From positions 416,258-480,257 of the forward strand of contig SVQW01000001.1 in assembly GCA_015065085.1 (NCBI GenBank): a stretch of DNA of 64,000 nucleotides. Reading direction: 5' to 3'. Below the pieces are notes generated by a model. The model searched no databases and had not been told where the DNA came from. It worked only from the letters and a program-made list of their open reading frames with translations. The position numbers and the translations under genes are program-made. This DNA is from Oscillospiraceae bacterium. GTDB lineage: Bacteria > Bacillota > Clostridia > Oscillospirales > SIG627. Below are positions 9,609 to 17,762 of this stretch, piece by piece (the first letter of the stretch is position 1; each line of letters opens with the position of its first letter).

Positions 9609-11839
9609 TTCAGAATACAAACGGGACCGCAAAGACCCGACTTTGCTCCTTCTTTGTCAAACTTGTTGGCGGCCGGATTAGTAACACATATTTCAAGTAT
9701 GTTTTTACCTTCAGCCGCAAATTCACTGATATTAAATACATACGGATTCCACATCTTCACTCCGACATCCTTGCCATTTAGCTTGACATTGCAAACCTCA
9801 TATACTTCGCCCAAGTCGAGCCATGTGTTATCAATATTTTCCAAAGTGAAAGCAGCAGTGTAAACCGTCTTGCCAAAGAATCCCGGTTTGCGTTTTGAAA
9901 AATCACCCAATGGTTCACCGCGGAAGTTATCGGTTATATCTGTTTTAACGGTAAACCGGTGTTTTCTGTGTTCATAAACCGGGTATACCGCATCACCCGC
10001 CTGCTTTTCAATAAGCATGGCAGACTGACGCATATCAAGACAAACCTTTCCGTTAAAATCGTAAATCTTATTTTCAAACGGAAAATAAATAAATGAATTT
10101 GAAAAATCAACGCTGAATTCCGCAGAAGCCTCTCCTTCGTTAAACAGAAGAATAATATTTCTGCCATCTTTAATTATTCTTTCAGCGCGAACGCTTGCAT
10201 TAGCAGGCTGTATCAACTTTTCATCAAGCTTATCTACTGTATTTTCGTCAAAATATATGACTTCAAAGCCCTTTTCTTCGAGTTGTCTGATTTTATCTAC
10301 GGTCTGTGCCTTGAAAACCGAAATATCTTCAATGATAAGACGCGAATAACACTGTTGCTGTATGCAGAGTTTACCGTCCGTCAAGTCAAGTCCGCAAAGA
10401 ATATTCTCTTCAAGATAATTAAATTCGATCTGTTTTTCATAAAACTTATTTATTTTTTCATGCGGAAGATGATTCCCTGTGCAAAGGACAGCATTCGATG
10501 TCTGGTTTACACTTTCAGAAAGAACATATGAATATCTCTTTATGTAATCCGAAAAAAGATTATAGTATTCCCACCACGAGCTGTTTGGACCGACATCCGG
10601 CGGCCTTTCTCCGCTTCTCTTACCATCTGTTGAATAGAAAAAAGCATGCACCATAAGCATATTAACACCACGGGCGAAAAGCCAGTCGAAATACCACTTC
10701 ATGTCGGAACAAGGTAAATCCCACTTATTTGGTGTGACTGAGCAACACCCGAGAACTTCATTGAGATTTCTCTTGAGACCAAGATGGCGCGCGGCATCTG
10801 AAGAACATTTGCCCATAGTGCTATGTTCACCTTTAATCGGGTTTTCGGGAGAAACATAGCGCCAGACTACATCCTGACCCGGGATGCCGAAATCCTTAAG
10901 TGCCTCTATATCTTCGCTGGCATGCGGGTGACCGCACAAAACTATACCGTGTTTAACACACCAATCCGAAAGCTGACCGAAAAAGCTTTCGGAAAGACGC
11001 TTGTTAATAATTGAATTGTACTTCTTATGCACTTCGGCATATTCGGGATTGTCTTTGTTAAACAATATTGGCAATTCTTCAGTATTGCCGTCGTTTTCAA
11101 GATAATAATCAATGAAATTTTTCCCCCAAGGCAGAAGACCTTTTTTTGAACTACGCCCGAGTATGGAAGGCTCATCTGTGAAAAATGAAATAATGGTATT
11201 ACCGAAGTATTCAGGCATTGCGGAATAGTACTTATCGTGTGTATGCCGTATAAAGCAAGCAACCGCTTCCGGGTTAAGCAAGTCGGAGGATTTGGGAGCG
11301 AACGGCTCATTGTCATCCTCGCCTTCGTGTATACCGCGGGCTGTACCGCCGGAATATGTTTCAAAAAGAACATAGTCGGAGGATGTTTCACTAAGTTTCA
11401 AGTCGCTGTCAAAATATGCGATAATCACATCGGTGTCTTCGGGTGTATATTCAGTTATGAGCTTAAATCCAAGTCCGCGCGCGGAAAAATCTTTATTTTC
11501 TCTAACAACAGCACCGTGAGCCGAACCGGAAGGATACATTGCTTCATCGTAAAGCACAACCTTCATTTTGCGTTTTGCGCAACATTCGGTTGCAAATTTG
11601 CAAAGTTCAAGATATCTTTCTGACATATATTCCAATGTCTTTGGCATGTAACAGCGCGGATGGAGCATGACTCCGCTTATACCTTTTTGAGAAAAATCCT
11701 CTATCTGACGTTCAAGCTCTTCTTCCTTCAGGTCATCATTCAAAAACCAAAGCGGGATAGTCCCGTAAGGAATACATATTCCGTTTTGAAAAGTGCCCTC
11801 GGGCAGCAAATCAGTATTCAAAAGTTGTTCAAGCTTCAT
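9605..11839 (-). CDS. Glycoside hydrolase, GH106 (alpha-L-rhamnosidase)-like
   Basis: A 744-residue cytoplasmic protein without signal peptide. The N-terminal part carries the GH106-like series PLWFLNDDL (about 29-37), ISGVMLHPRC (about 54-63) and VVLYDEAMYPSGSAHG (about 95-110). FFTDEPS follows near residue 220, where the acidic residues are plausible catalytic ones. The C-terminal 120 residues form a galactose-binding-like beta sandwich (WLDLGEV, VKLNGKDVG), as in GH2 and GH106 enzymes. The absence of a leader suggests that it acts on imported oligosaccharides. It follows pcrA by 6 bp (RBS CGAGG) and overlaps the CapA gene. The exact substrate cannot be read; the rhamnosidase assignment is by resemblance only. 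Confidence 0.8.
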   Translation of the reverse strand: MKLEQLLNTDLLPEGTFQNGICIPYGTIPLWFLNDDLKEEELERQIEDFSQKGISGVMLHPRCYMPKTLEYMSERYLELCKFATECCAKRKMKVVLYDEAMYPSGSAHGAVVRENKDFSARGLGFKLITEYTPEDTDVIIAYFDSDLKLSETSSDYVLFETYSGGTARGIHEGEDDNEPFAPKSSDLLNPEAVACFIRHTHDKYYSAMPEYFGNTIISFFTDEPSILGRSSKKGLLPWGKNFIDYYLENDGNTEELPILFNKDNPEYAEVHKKYNSIINKRLSESFFGQLSDWCVKHGIVLCGHPHASEDIEALKDFGIPGQDVVWRYVSPENPIKGEHSTMGKCSSDAARHLGLKRNLNEVLGCCSVTPNKWDLPCSDMKWYFDWLFARGVNMLMVHAFFYSTDGKRSGERPPDVGPNSSWWEYYNLFSDYIKRYSYVLSESVNQTSNAVLCTGNHLPHEKINKFYEKQIEFNYLEENILCGLDLTDGKLCIQQQCYSRLIIEDISVFKAQTVDKIRQLEEKGFEVIYFDENTVDKLDEKLIQPANASVRAERIIKDGRNIILLFNEGEASAEFSVDFSNSFIYFPFENKIYDFNGKVCLDMRQSAMLIEKQAGDAVYPVYEHRKHRFTVKTDITDNFRGEPLGDFSKRKPGFFGKTVYTAAFTLENIDNTWLDLGEVYEVCNVKLNGKDVGVKMWNPYVFNISEFAAEGKNILEICVTNPAANKFDKEGAKSGLCGPVCILK

Positions 11840-11845
11840 ACGAAT

Positions 11846-14206
11846 TTATACCTCGTTTTTTCTCAATTTTGCATATTTTCCGAGTAATTTTTTAGTTCCC
11901 TGATTATCAAATTCAATTTCATACAGCATGTCACCACCAACAGATTTGGCACTGATTACGGTACCTTTTCCGAACACGCGGTGGACAATACGGTCACCTT
12001 CGCCGAAAGTTTCACATTCTTCATTTTTGGGAATTTTAGGTGCAGAAGTCGGTTTGAGAAAATCTTTATTGACATTTCTGTGGGTAAATTCAAAATCCGA
12101 ATGCGCATTAACCGTACGCGAATTAACAGTTGAGGTTACATAAAATTTTTCCGGAATTTCGGAAACAAAACGTGAAATCTGATTGCAGTTTGTTCGTCCG
12201 TACAACAGACGTGAAGCGGCACAAGTCATATACAGTTTCTTTTTTGCACGTGTTATTGCAACATATGCAAGCCTGCGTTCCTCCTCCAGATCATCATTTT
12301 CATTGGCGCTGAGTGAAGACGGAAAAATATTTTCCTCCATCCCGACGAGGAAAACAACAGGAAATTCAAGTCCTTTTGCACTATGTATTGTCATAAGAAC
12401 AGTAGCATTTGAAGATGTGTCGTAATTATCCAAATCGCTGATAAGCGCTACTTCCTCGAGAAAGCCCGCCAGTGATGGGGCGTCAGAGGATTCCTGGTAC
12501 TTAATTGCGCTTGAAATCAACTCATTAATGTTATCTATCTTATCCTGCTGATCTTCCAGACTATCTTCCAGCATACGGATATATCCGCTTTCCACCGCAA
12601 CGCTTTTTATAAGCTCTGAAACAGAAATCTCATGCTTCATGTAGGTATACTTCTCGATAAAACGTGCAAATTCTATTAGACCTTTGTTTTTTAGCTGAAG
12701 TTCAACCGGCGGATTCTTTATCAAATCCAGGATGCAACGTCCGGTGCTCTGAGAAAAAGAGTTGAGATTATCTACAGTGGTCTTTCCGATGCCTCGTTTG
12801 GGAACATTTATAATGCGTGTCAAACGCAAATTGTCATTGTTGTTATTTATGACAGCAAGATACGCCACGATATCCTTGATTTCTTTACGATCGAAGAACC
12901 GCGTACCCGACAACAGGCGGTGCGGTATTCCGCTTTTTGAAAATGTTGTTTCGAGTGTCATGGATTGGGCGTTGGTACGGTACAGTACTGCAATATCGCT
13001 GAATTTGCAGTTTCCGCGCATAACAAGTTCCTGTATCTTTTCAACAACATATGAAGCCTCCGCTTCCTGATTCGGAAGTTGCTCTACCGTTATCTTGTCA
13101 CCTTCGGAATGTTGCGTCCACAGTTCTTTACCCTTGCGTACGGAATTATGCTTGATAACTGCATTTGCGGCAGAAAGAATTGTACCGGTGGAACGATAGT
13201 TCTGCTCAAGATAAACGGTTTTCGCATCAGTATATTCCTTGTCAAAATTCAGAATGTTTTTGACGGTTGCACCTCTGAATTTGTATATGCTCTGGTCATC
13301 ATCGCCAACTACCATTACATTACGGTATTTTGAAGCCAAAAGTTTCATAAGCATATACTGGGTTCTGTTGGTATCCTGATACTCATCAACAAAAACATAT
13401 TTGAACTTTCCGCTGTAATATTCCTTTATGTCCTCGTTTTCACTGAGCAGACGAACACAAAGATTAATAATATCATCAAAATCAACAGCGTTAGCATCTG
13501 TCAATCTTTTTTGATAAAGATTGTAAACGTCCGCAAGCTCACCATCACCCGTGAAATAGTTTTCCGCATTTATATAACTGTTTTTTGCACGTGAAATCAC
13601 GCTTGTTACGTACTTTGGTGTGTATCTGTCAGCATTAAGCTCCAGTTTTTCAATACATTCACCGGCAAGCTTGCGGCAATCGTCAGTATCGTAAATTGTA
13701 AAATCCGATGTATAGCCCAATCGGTCTATGTATTTGCGAAGTATACGCACACAGATTGAGTGAAACGTACCTGCCCATATATCCTTTGCACTTTCACCCA
13801 AAACCTTTTCAAGTCGTTCTTTGATTTCGCCCGCCGCTTTATTGGTAAAGGTGAACGCAAGTATCGAGTACGGCGATGCATTGTCATACGCAAAGCCACC
13901 GAGAAGTGCTTCAAGAGTAGCATTATCCAATCCCTGCCTGCTGTACATTTCAAGCGCAGTAAGTTCGGCGGAACTTATGTTTGTCGGGACATCATCGGTG
14001 TAAACCGCATCACCGAATTTTATTATGTGAGATATTCTTTTTACAAGCACGGTTGTTTTACCACTACCCGCACCCGCAAGTACCAGTAACGGTCCTTTTA
14101 CGGAGTAAACAGCTTCGCGCTGCATGTCATTGAGACCGGAATAGTAACTGTCAAAAAGCTTTCGCTTTACGTTTTTAAACCTTATAATTTCGCTTTCTTT
14201 AAGCAT
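11846..14206 (-). CDS. pcrA: ATP-dependent DNA helicase, UvrD/PcrA family
   Basis: A 786-residue superfamily 1A helicase that translocates 3' to 5' on DNA in repair and rolling-circle replication. The motifs are in order: Q motif LNDMQREAV, Walker A AGAGSGKT (about 44-51), FVDEYQDTN (II), GDDDQSIYKFRGA (III), LEQNYRST (IV), TIHSAKGLEFP (V) and YVAITRAKKKLY (VI). The C-terminal tail (FGKGTVISAKSVGG) is the Tudor-like RNA-polymerase-interacting domain of PcrA. The ATG at 14206 has GGAG about 5 nt upstream and is preferred over an in-frame ATG at 14245 that has no RBS. It heads the unit pcrA-glycosidase-capA. Confidence 0.95.
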   Translation of the reverse strand: MLKESEIIRFKNVKRKLFDSYYSGLNDMQREAVYSVKGPLLVLAGAGSGKTTVLVKRISHIIKFGDAVYTDDVPTNISSAELTALEMYSRQGLDNATLEALLGGFAYDNASPYSILAFTFTNKAAGEIKERLEKVLGESAKDIWAGTFHSICVRILRKYIDRLGYTSDFTIYDTDDCRKLAGECIEKLELNADRYTPKYVTSVISRAKNSYINAENYFTGDGELADVYNLYQKRLTDANAVDFDDIINLCVRLLSENEDIKEYYSGKFKYVFVDEYQDTNRTQYMLMKLLASKYRNVMVVGDDDQSIYKFRGATVKNILNFDKEYTDAKTVYLEQNYRSTGTILSAANAVIKHNSVRKGKELWTQHSEGDKITVEQLPNQEAEASYVVEKIQELVMRGNCKFSDIAVLYRTNAQSMTLETTFSKSGIPHRLLSGTRFFDRKEIKDIVAYLAVINNNNDNLRLTRIINVPKRGIGKTTVDNLNSFSQSTGRCILDLIKNPPVELQLKNKGLIEFARFIEKYTYMKHEISVSELIKSVAVESGYIRMLEDSLEDQQDKIDNINELISSAIKYQESSDAPSLAGFLEEVALISDLDNYDTSSNATVLMTIHSAKGLEFPVVFLVGMEENIFPSSLSANENDDLEEERRLAYVAITRAKKKLYMTCAASRLLYGRTNCNQISRFVSEIPEKFYVTSTVNSRTVNAHSDFEFTHRNVNKDFLKPTSAPKIPKNEECETFGEGDRIVHRVFGKGTVISAKSVGGDMLYEIEFDNQGTKKLLGKYAKLRKNEV

Positions 14207-14247
14207 AATTTCTCCATATTGTCTGAATGATAATTTACAATACAATT

Positions 14248-14276
14248 AGTTTATCACATTTAAATGCTTTAGTCAA
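14248..14276 (-). promoter_or_regulatory. Probable SigA-type promoter of pcrA
   Basis: On the minus strand TTGACT (14276-14271), a 17-bp spacer and TAAACT (14253-14248). The -10 is imperfect. It lies about 42 bp upstream of the pcrA start. Confidence 0.55.
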
Positions 14277-14312
14277 CACATATATGAAACATTTAAACGT
14301 TTTGACAAAAAA

Positions 14313-14336
14313 GAATTGCACCGAGTGGTGCAATTC
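14313..14336 (-). terminator. Rho-independent terminator of mtlD
   Basis: A perfect 10-bp stem (GAATTGCACC with GGTGCAATTC) and 4-nt loop start 8 bp past the mtlD stop. On the minus strand the stem is followed by TTTTTT. Confidence 0.92.
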
Positions 14337-14343
14337 AGATTCA

Positions 14344-15510
14344 TTATACTGTAAGCATCTGCAATGCTTTTTTGATATGCGGATAAAGCGCGTCATCCCG
14401 TTTTACGCCGCTGTACTTTTCGATTGCGCTTTCGATTCCTGCGTTAGCAATATATTCCTGTATTTCAACTGCAGACTTATCGTCAATTGAAGAGAAAAGG
14501 TAACCTGCGGCAATACCGATAGATATATTTACGGGATCAACACCATTTTCAAGGCAGAACAGAGCAGCACCGCAAAGGCGATCGGACGGTGAAAGCTTTC
14601 TGATCGGATCTGCGCCGACACGTGCAACAGTATCACCAAGAAGCCTGTTTTTGTAACGATTAATAAGGTCGTCACCATGAGCCTTGAGTTCGTCAATATC
14701 AGCCTTGTAGTGACGTGATAATGCTTTTTCGGCTTCATCAAGCGCTTTCAGGGCAAATCCGGCGATTTCCTCATCCTCAACGGCCTGCCAAATGTATTTG
14801 TAGCCTTTCAGGAAGCCCATATAGGCAACCAGCGCATGACTCATATTATGCATAAAAAGCTTTCTGTTGATGTAATAAGAGAACGGCTCATATGCAATTA
14901 TATTTTTGATTTCCGGGAGCTCACCTCGTGCGCCACTCTTATCAGTATAAATCTTATTATAGTCTTCTACGCAAACAATAAGGGGGTTTTCTTCCAGAAG
15001 CTCCTTGGGAGGTGCTGGAACCATGCATCCGATAGAACTCTGGCAAAAACCGATATACTTATCGCAAAAAGCATATTCATCTTCGCTGAGCAGGCCCTTA
15101 AGCAACTCTCTCATGTATATATGCGAATCAATTTTGTTTTCACAGAGTACAAAATTGAGGTATTCGGTGTTGTTTGCCTGAAAACGATGGCGAATTACAT
15201 TTGCGATTGTTTTTGCAATGATGGGGAGCACATTAACACCGATAGCAGTGGCACAAATATCCGCTTCGTCTACGGCTTTTATTATGGCTTCCATATCGCG
15301 ACCGTCTACTGCTGAAACATTTGTCACCTGACGTTTGTCATATTCGGAGCCGTTTGTAACATAAAGAGGATATGAATGGGAAGAATTGAGGTTTTTGATA
15401 AGATCCTGGTTTACATCAACAAACACAGTTTCAAACTCGGCTTCACAAAAAATACGTCCCACAAGTCCTCGTCCGATGTTTCCACCGCCGAAAACAACAA
15501 CTTTTTTCAT
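14344..15510 (-). CDS. mtlD: Mannitol-1-phosphate 5-dehydrogenase
   Basis: A 388-residue NAD-dependent polyol dehydrogenase that interconverts mannitol 1-phosphate and fructose 6-phosphate. The N-terminal dinucleotide-binding motif VVFGGGNIGRG (about 5-15) is exactly the MtlD form. The middle holds the family segment FCQSSIGCMVP, and the helical C-terminal half contains LFMHNMSHALVAYMG, where the Lys/Asn/His catalytic cluster of long-chain polyol dehydrogenases is expected. The length matches MtlD. The gene stands alone between its own promoter and terminator, with no mannitol PTS genes (mtlA, mtlF) or mtlR beside it. The RBS is AGGAG, 8 nt before the ATG. Confidence 0.92.
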   Translation of the reverse strand: MKKVVVFGGGNIGRGLVGRIFCEAEFETVFVDVNQDLIKNLNSSHSYPLYVTNGSEYDKRQVTNVSAVDGRDMEAIIKAVDEADICATAIGVNVLPIIAKTIANVIRHRFQANNTEYLNFVLCENKIDSHIYMRELLKGLLSEDEYAFCDKYIGFCQSSIGCMVPAPPKELLEENPLIVCVEDYNKIYTDKSGARGELPEIKNIIAYEPFSYYINRKLFMHNMSHALVAYMGFLKGYKYIWQAVEDEEIAGFALKALDEAEKALSRHYKADIDELKAHGDDLINRYKNRLLGDTVARVGADPIRKLSPSDRLCGAALFCLENGVDPVNISIGIAAGYLFSSIDDKSAVEIQEYIANAGIESAIEKYSGVKRDDALYPHIKKALQMLTV

Positions 15511-15576
15511 TGTTTCATTCTCCTAGCAATAAAATAATTCGGCATTTTTACGTGCCGTATTCATACATACTCGGAT

Positions 15577-15605
15577 ATTATATCACAGTTTTAAAAAAAA
15601 ATCAA
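15577..15605 (-). promoter_or_regulatory. SigA-type promoter of mtlD
   Basis: On the minus strand TTGATT (15605-15600), a 17-bp A/T-rich spacer and TATAAT (15582-15577). The leader that follows contains a short CGGCA/TGCCG hairpin (about 15540-15557). Confidence 0.78.
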
Positions 15606-15621
15606 TAGCTTAAAACACCTC

Positions 15622-15650
15622 TTGCATTTTTTTTCGAAATGGTGTATAAT
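15622..15650 (+). promoter_or_regulatory. SigA-type promoter of the parE-ftsH operon
   Basis: TTGCAT (15622-15627), 17-bp spacer, TATAAT (15645-15650). It diverges from the mtlD promoter; only 16 bp separate the two -35 boxes. Confidence 0.8.
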
Positions 15651-15690
15651 ATTCTGAAAGATGTATAAAAAACATTTCGGAGGTCGCCTG

Positions 15691-17739
15691 ATGGCAAAGA
15701 AAGCAGAGTACAGCGAACAGAATATCACTTCATTAAAGGGTGCGGACCGTGTCAGAAAACGCCCTGCTGTTATTTTCGGTTCCGACGGTCTTGAGGGTTG
15801 CGAGCATTCGTTCTTTGAAATTTTGTCAAACTCAATTGACGAAGCGCGTGAGGGCTTCGGCAATGTCATCAATGTCACGGTTTACAAGGACAAAACCGTC
15901 GAGGTCGAGGATTTCGGCCGTGGTATTCCTTTGGACTGGAACGAAAAAGAACAGCGCTATAACTGGGATCTGGTATTTTGTGAATTATACGCAGGCGGAA
16001 AATACGAAAATAATGACGGTGGCGCCTACGAATGGTCACTTGGACTTAACGGTCTGGGTGCGTGCGCAACTCAGTACAGTTCCGAATTTATGGACGTTAC
16101 GGCATACGTAACCGGATATAAGTACGAAATGCATTTCAAAAAAGGTGAACCGGTCGGAGAACTCCAAAAAGAAGAATACAACAAGCGCCGTACCGGCACA
16201 ATCATACGCTGGAAACCTGATGTTGAGGTTTTCACCGATACCAACATGCCTCTTGACTTTTTCACAAGTATACTCAAACAGCAAGCAATTGTTAATGCAG
16301 GACTTACAATAAATCTGGCATTTGAAAATTATGATTCCGGCTTTGAAAAATACTCTTACACCTACAACGGCGGTATTCTGGAGCACGTAAATGAGCTTTC
16401 GGGTGCCGACAAGCTGATACACGAAAATCAGCCTGAAGAAGCACCTGATAACGATGATTCGGAAGAAAGCAGCGGCAGCATAGTAACCACCAAACCCGTT
16501 ATATGGCAAGGGGAAGCTATTGGACGTGATCGTGCGGATTTACCTGAGTATAAATTAAAAATGCAGGCAGCACTCTGTTTTTCAAATGTTTCTTCAAGAA
16601 TTGAATACTACCACAATTCCAGCTTTCTTGAGCACGGCGGATCCCCCGACAAAGCTGTACGCAGTGCTTTTTTGAAGGCATGCGACACCTATCTGCGCAA
16701 CAACGGAAAATATGGTAAAACAGAAGCAAAAATAAGCTTCCAAGATATAGAGGATTGCCTTATTCTGGTCGTCAGTTCGTTTTCCACATCCACTTCATAT
16801 GAGAACCAGACAAAGAAAGCTATAACAAATACATTTATAACCGAGGCAATGACGGCGTTCTTCCTTGAAAAACTCGAGGTATATTTTGCCGAGAACAAGT
16901 CAGAAGCTGAAAAAATAGCCGCACAGATACTTATCAATAAAAGAAGCCGTGAAAGCGCTGAAAGCGCGCGTACAAATATCAAAAAAAAGCTCACGGCGGC
17001 CACCGATATAACCAGCCGTGTTGAAAAGTTTGCAAATTGCAGAACCAAAGATGCAACCAGGCGCGAGTTGTTTATAGTAGAGGGCGATTCGGCTCTCACG
17101 TCGTGCAAGCTTGGCAGAGACGCGGAATTTCAGGCGATAATTCCTGTAAGAGGTAAAACGCTTAACTGCCTTAAGGCTTCGTACGACCGCATATTCAAAA
17201 GTGATATTATAATCGATTTGCTCAAAGTTATCGGTTGTGGTGTTGAAATCAAAACCAAGAGCAAGGATATGGTAGATTTTAACCTCGACAACCTTAAGTG
17301 GAGTAAAATAATTCTTTGCACCGATGCGGATGAAGACGGATTCCAAATCAGAACACTTATTCTCACACTTTTCTATCGCTTGCTTCCGACTCTTATAAAA
17401 GAGGGTAAAATTTTTATAGCACTCTCCCCTCTTTACGAAATCAGAGCCAAGGATAAAATCCTTTTTGCTTACGACGAAAAAGAGAAAGCACAGATCATTT
17501 CTTCGCTGGGGAATACCAATTACAGCATTCAGCGCTCCAAAGGTCTTGGTGAAAACGAGCCGGACATGATGTGGCAAACCACCATGAACCCCGAAACAAG
17601 GCGTCTTATACGTGTTACCCCCACCGATAAAATAAGCACTGAAATAATGTTTGACACGCTTCTCGGTGATAATATAACAGCGCGTAAGCGATTTATTGCT
17701 GAAAACGGTTACAGATATATTGACCTGGCAGATTTATAA
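15691..17739 (+). CDS. parE: DNA topoisomerase IV (type IIA) subunit B
   Basis: A 682-residue ATPase subunit of a type IIA topoisomerase, which with the next gene product passes one DNA duplex through another and decatenates or relaxes DNA. The GHKL ATPase motif FFEILSNSIDEA is at 41-52 (Glu43, Asn46), with EDFGRGIP at 73-80. The TOPRIM metal motifs VEGDSA (about 463-468) and CTDADEDG (about 543-550) follow, then QRSKGLGE. Several motifs differ slightly from GyrB (EDFGRGIP for DDGRGIP; DGFQIRT for DGAHIRT). An acidic stretch, rich in Glu, Asp and Ser, is inserted at about 245-265. The ATG at 15691 is chosen because GGAGG lies 7 nt upstream; an earlier ATG at 15661 lacks an RBS. First gene of a nine-gene operon. 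Confidence 0.93.
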   Translation: MAKKAEYSEQNITSLKGADRVRKRPAVIFGSDGLEGCEHSFFEILSNSIDEAREGFGNVINVTVYKDKTVEVEDFGRGIPLDWNEKEQRYNWDLVFCELYAGGKYENNDGGAYEWSLGLNGLGACATQYSSEFMDVTAYVTGYKYEMHFKKGEPVGELQKEEYNKRRTGTIIRWKPDVEVFTDTNMPLDFFTSILKQQAIVNAGLTINLAFENYDSGFEKYSYTYNGGILEHVNELSGADKLIHENQPEEAPDNDDSEESSGSIVTTKPVIWQGEAIGRDRADLPEYKLKMQAALCFSNVSSRIEYYHNSSFLEHGGSPDKAVRSAFLKACDTYLRNNGKYGKTEAKISFQDIEDCLILVVSSFSTSTSYENQTKKAITNTFITEAMTAFFLEKLEVYFAENKSEAEKIAAQILINKRSRESAESARTNIKKKLTAATDITSRVEKFANCRTKDATRRELFIVEGDSALTSCKLGRDAEFQAIIPVRGKTLNCLKASYDRIFKSDIIIDLLKVIGCGVEIKTKSKDMVDFNLDNLKWSKIILCTDADEDGFQIRTLILTLFYRLLPTLIKEGKIFIALSPLYEIRAKDKILFAYDEKEKAQIISSLGNTNYSIQRSKGLGENEPDMMWQTTMNPETRRLIRVTPTDKISTEIMFDTLLGDNITARKRFIAENGYRYIDLADL

Positions 17740-17762
17740 TATTACGATAACGGAGAATACAC

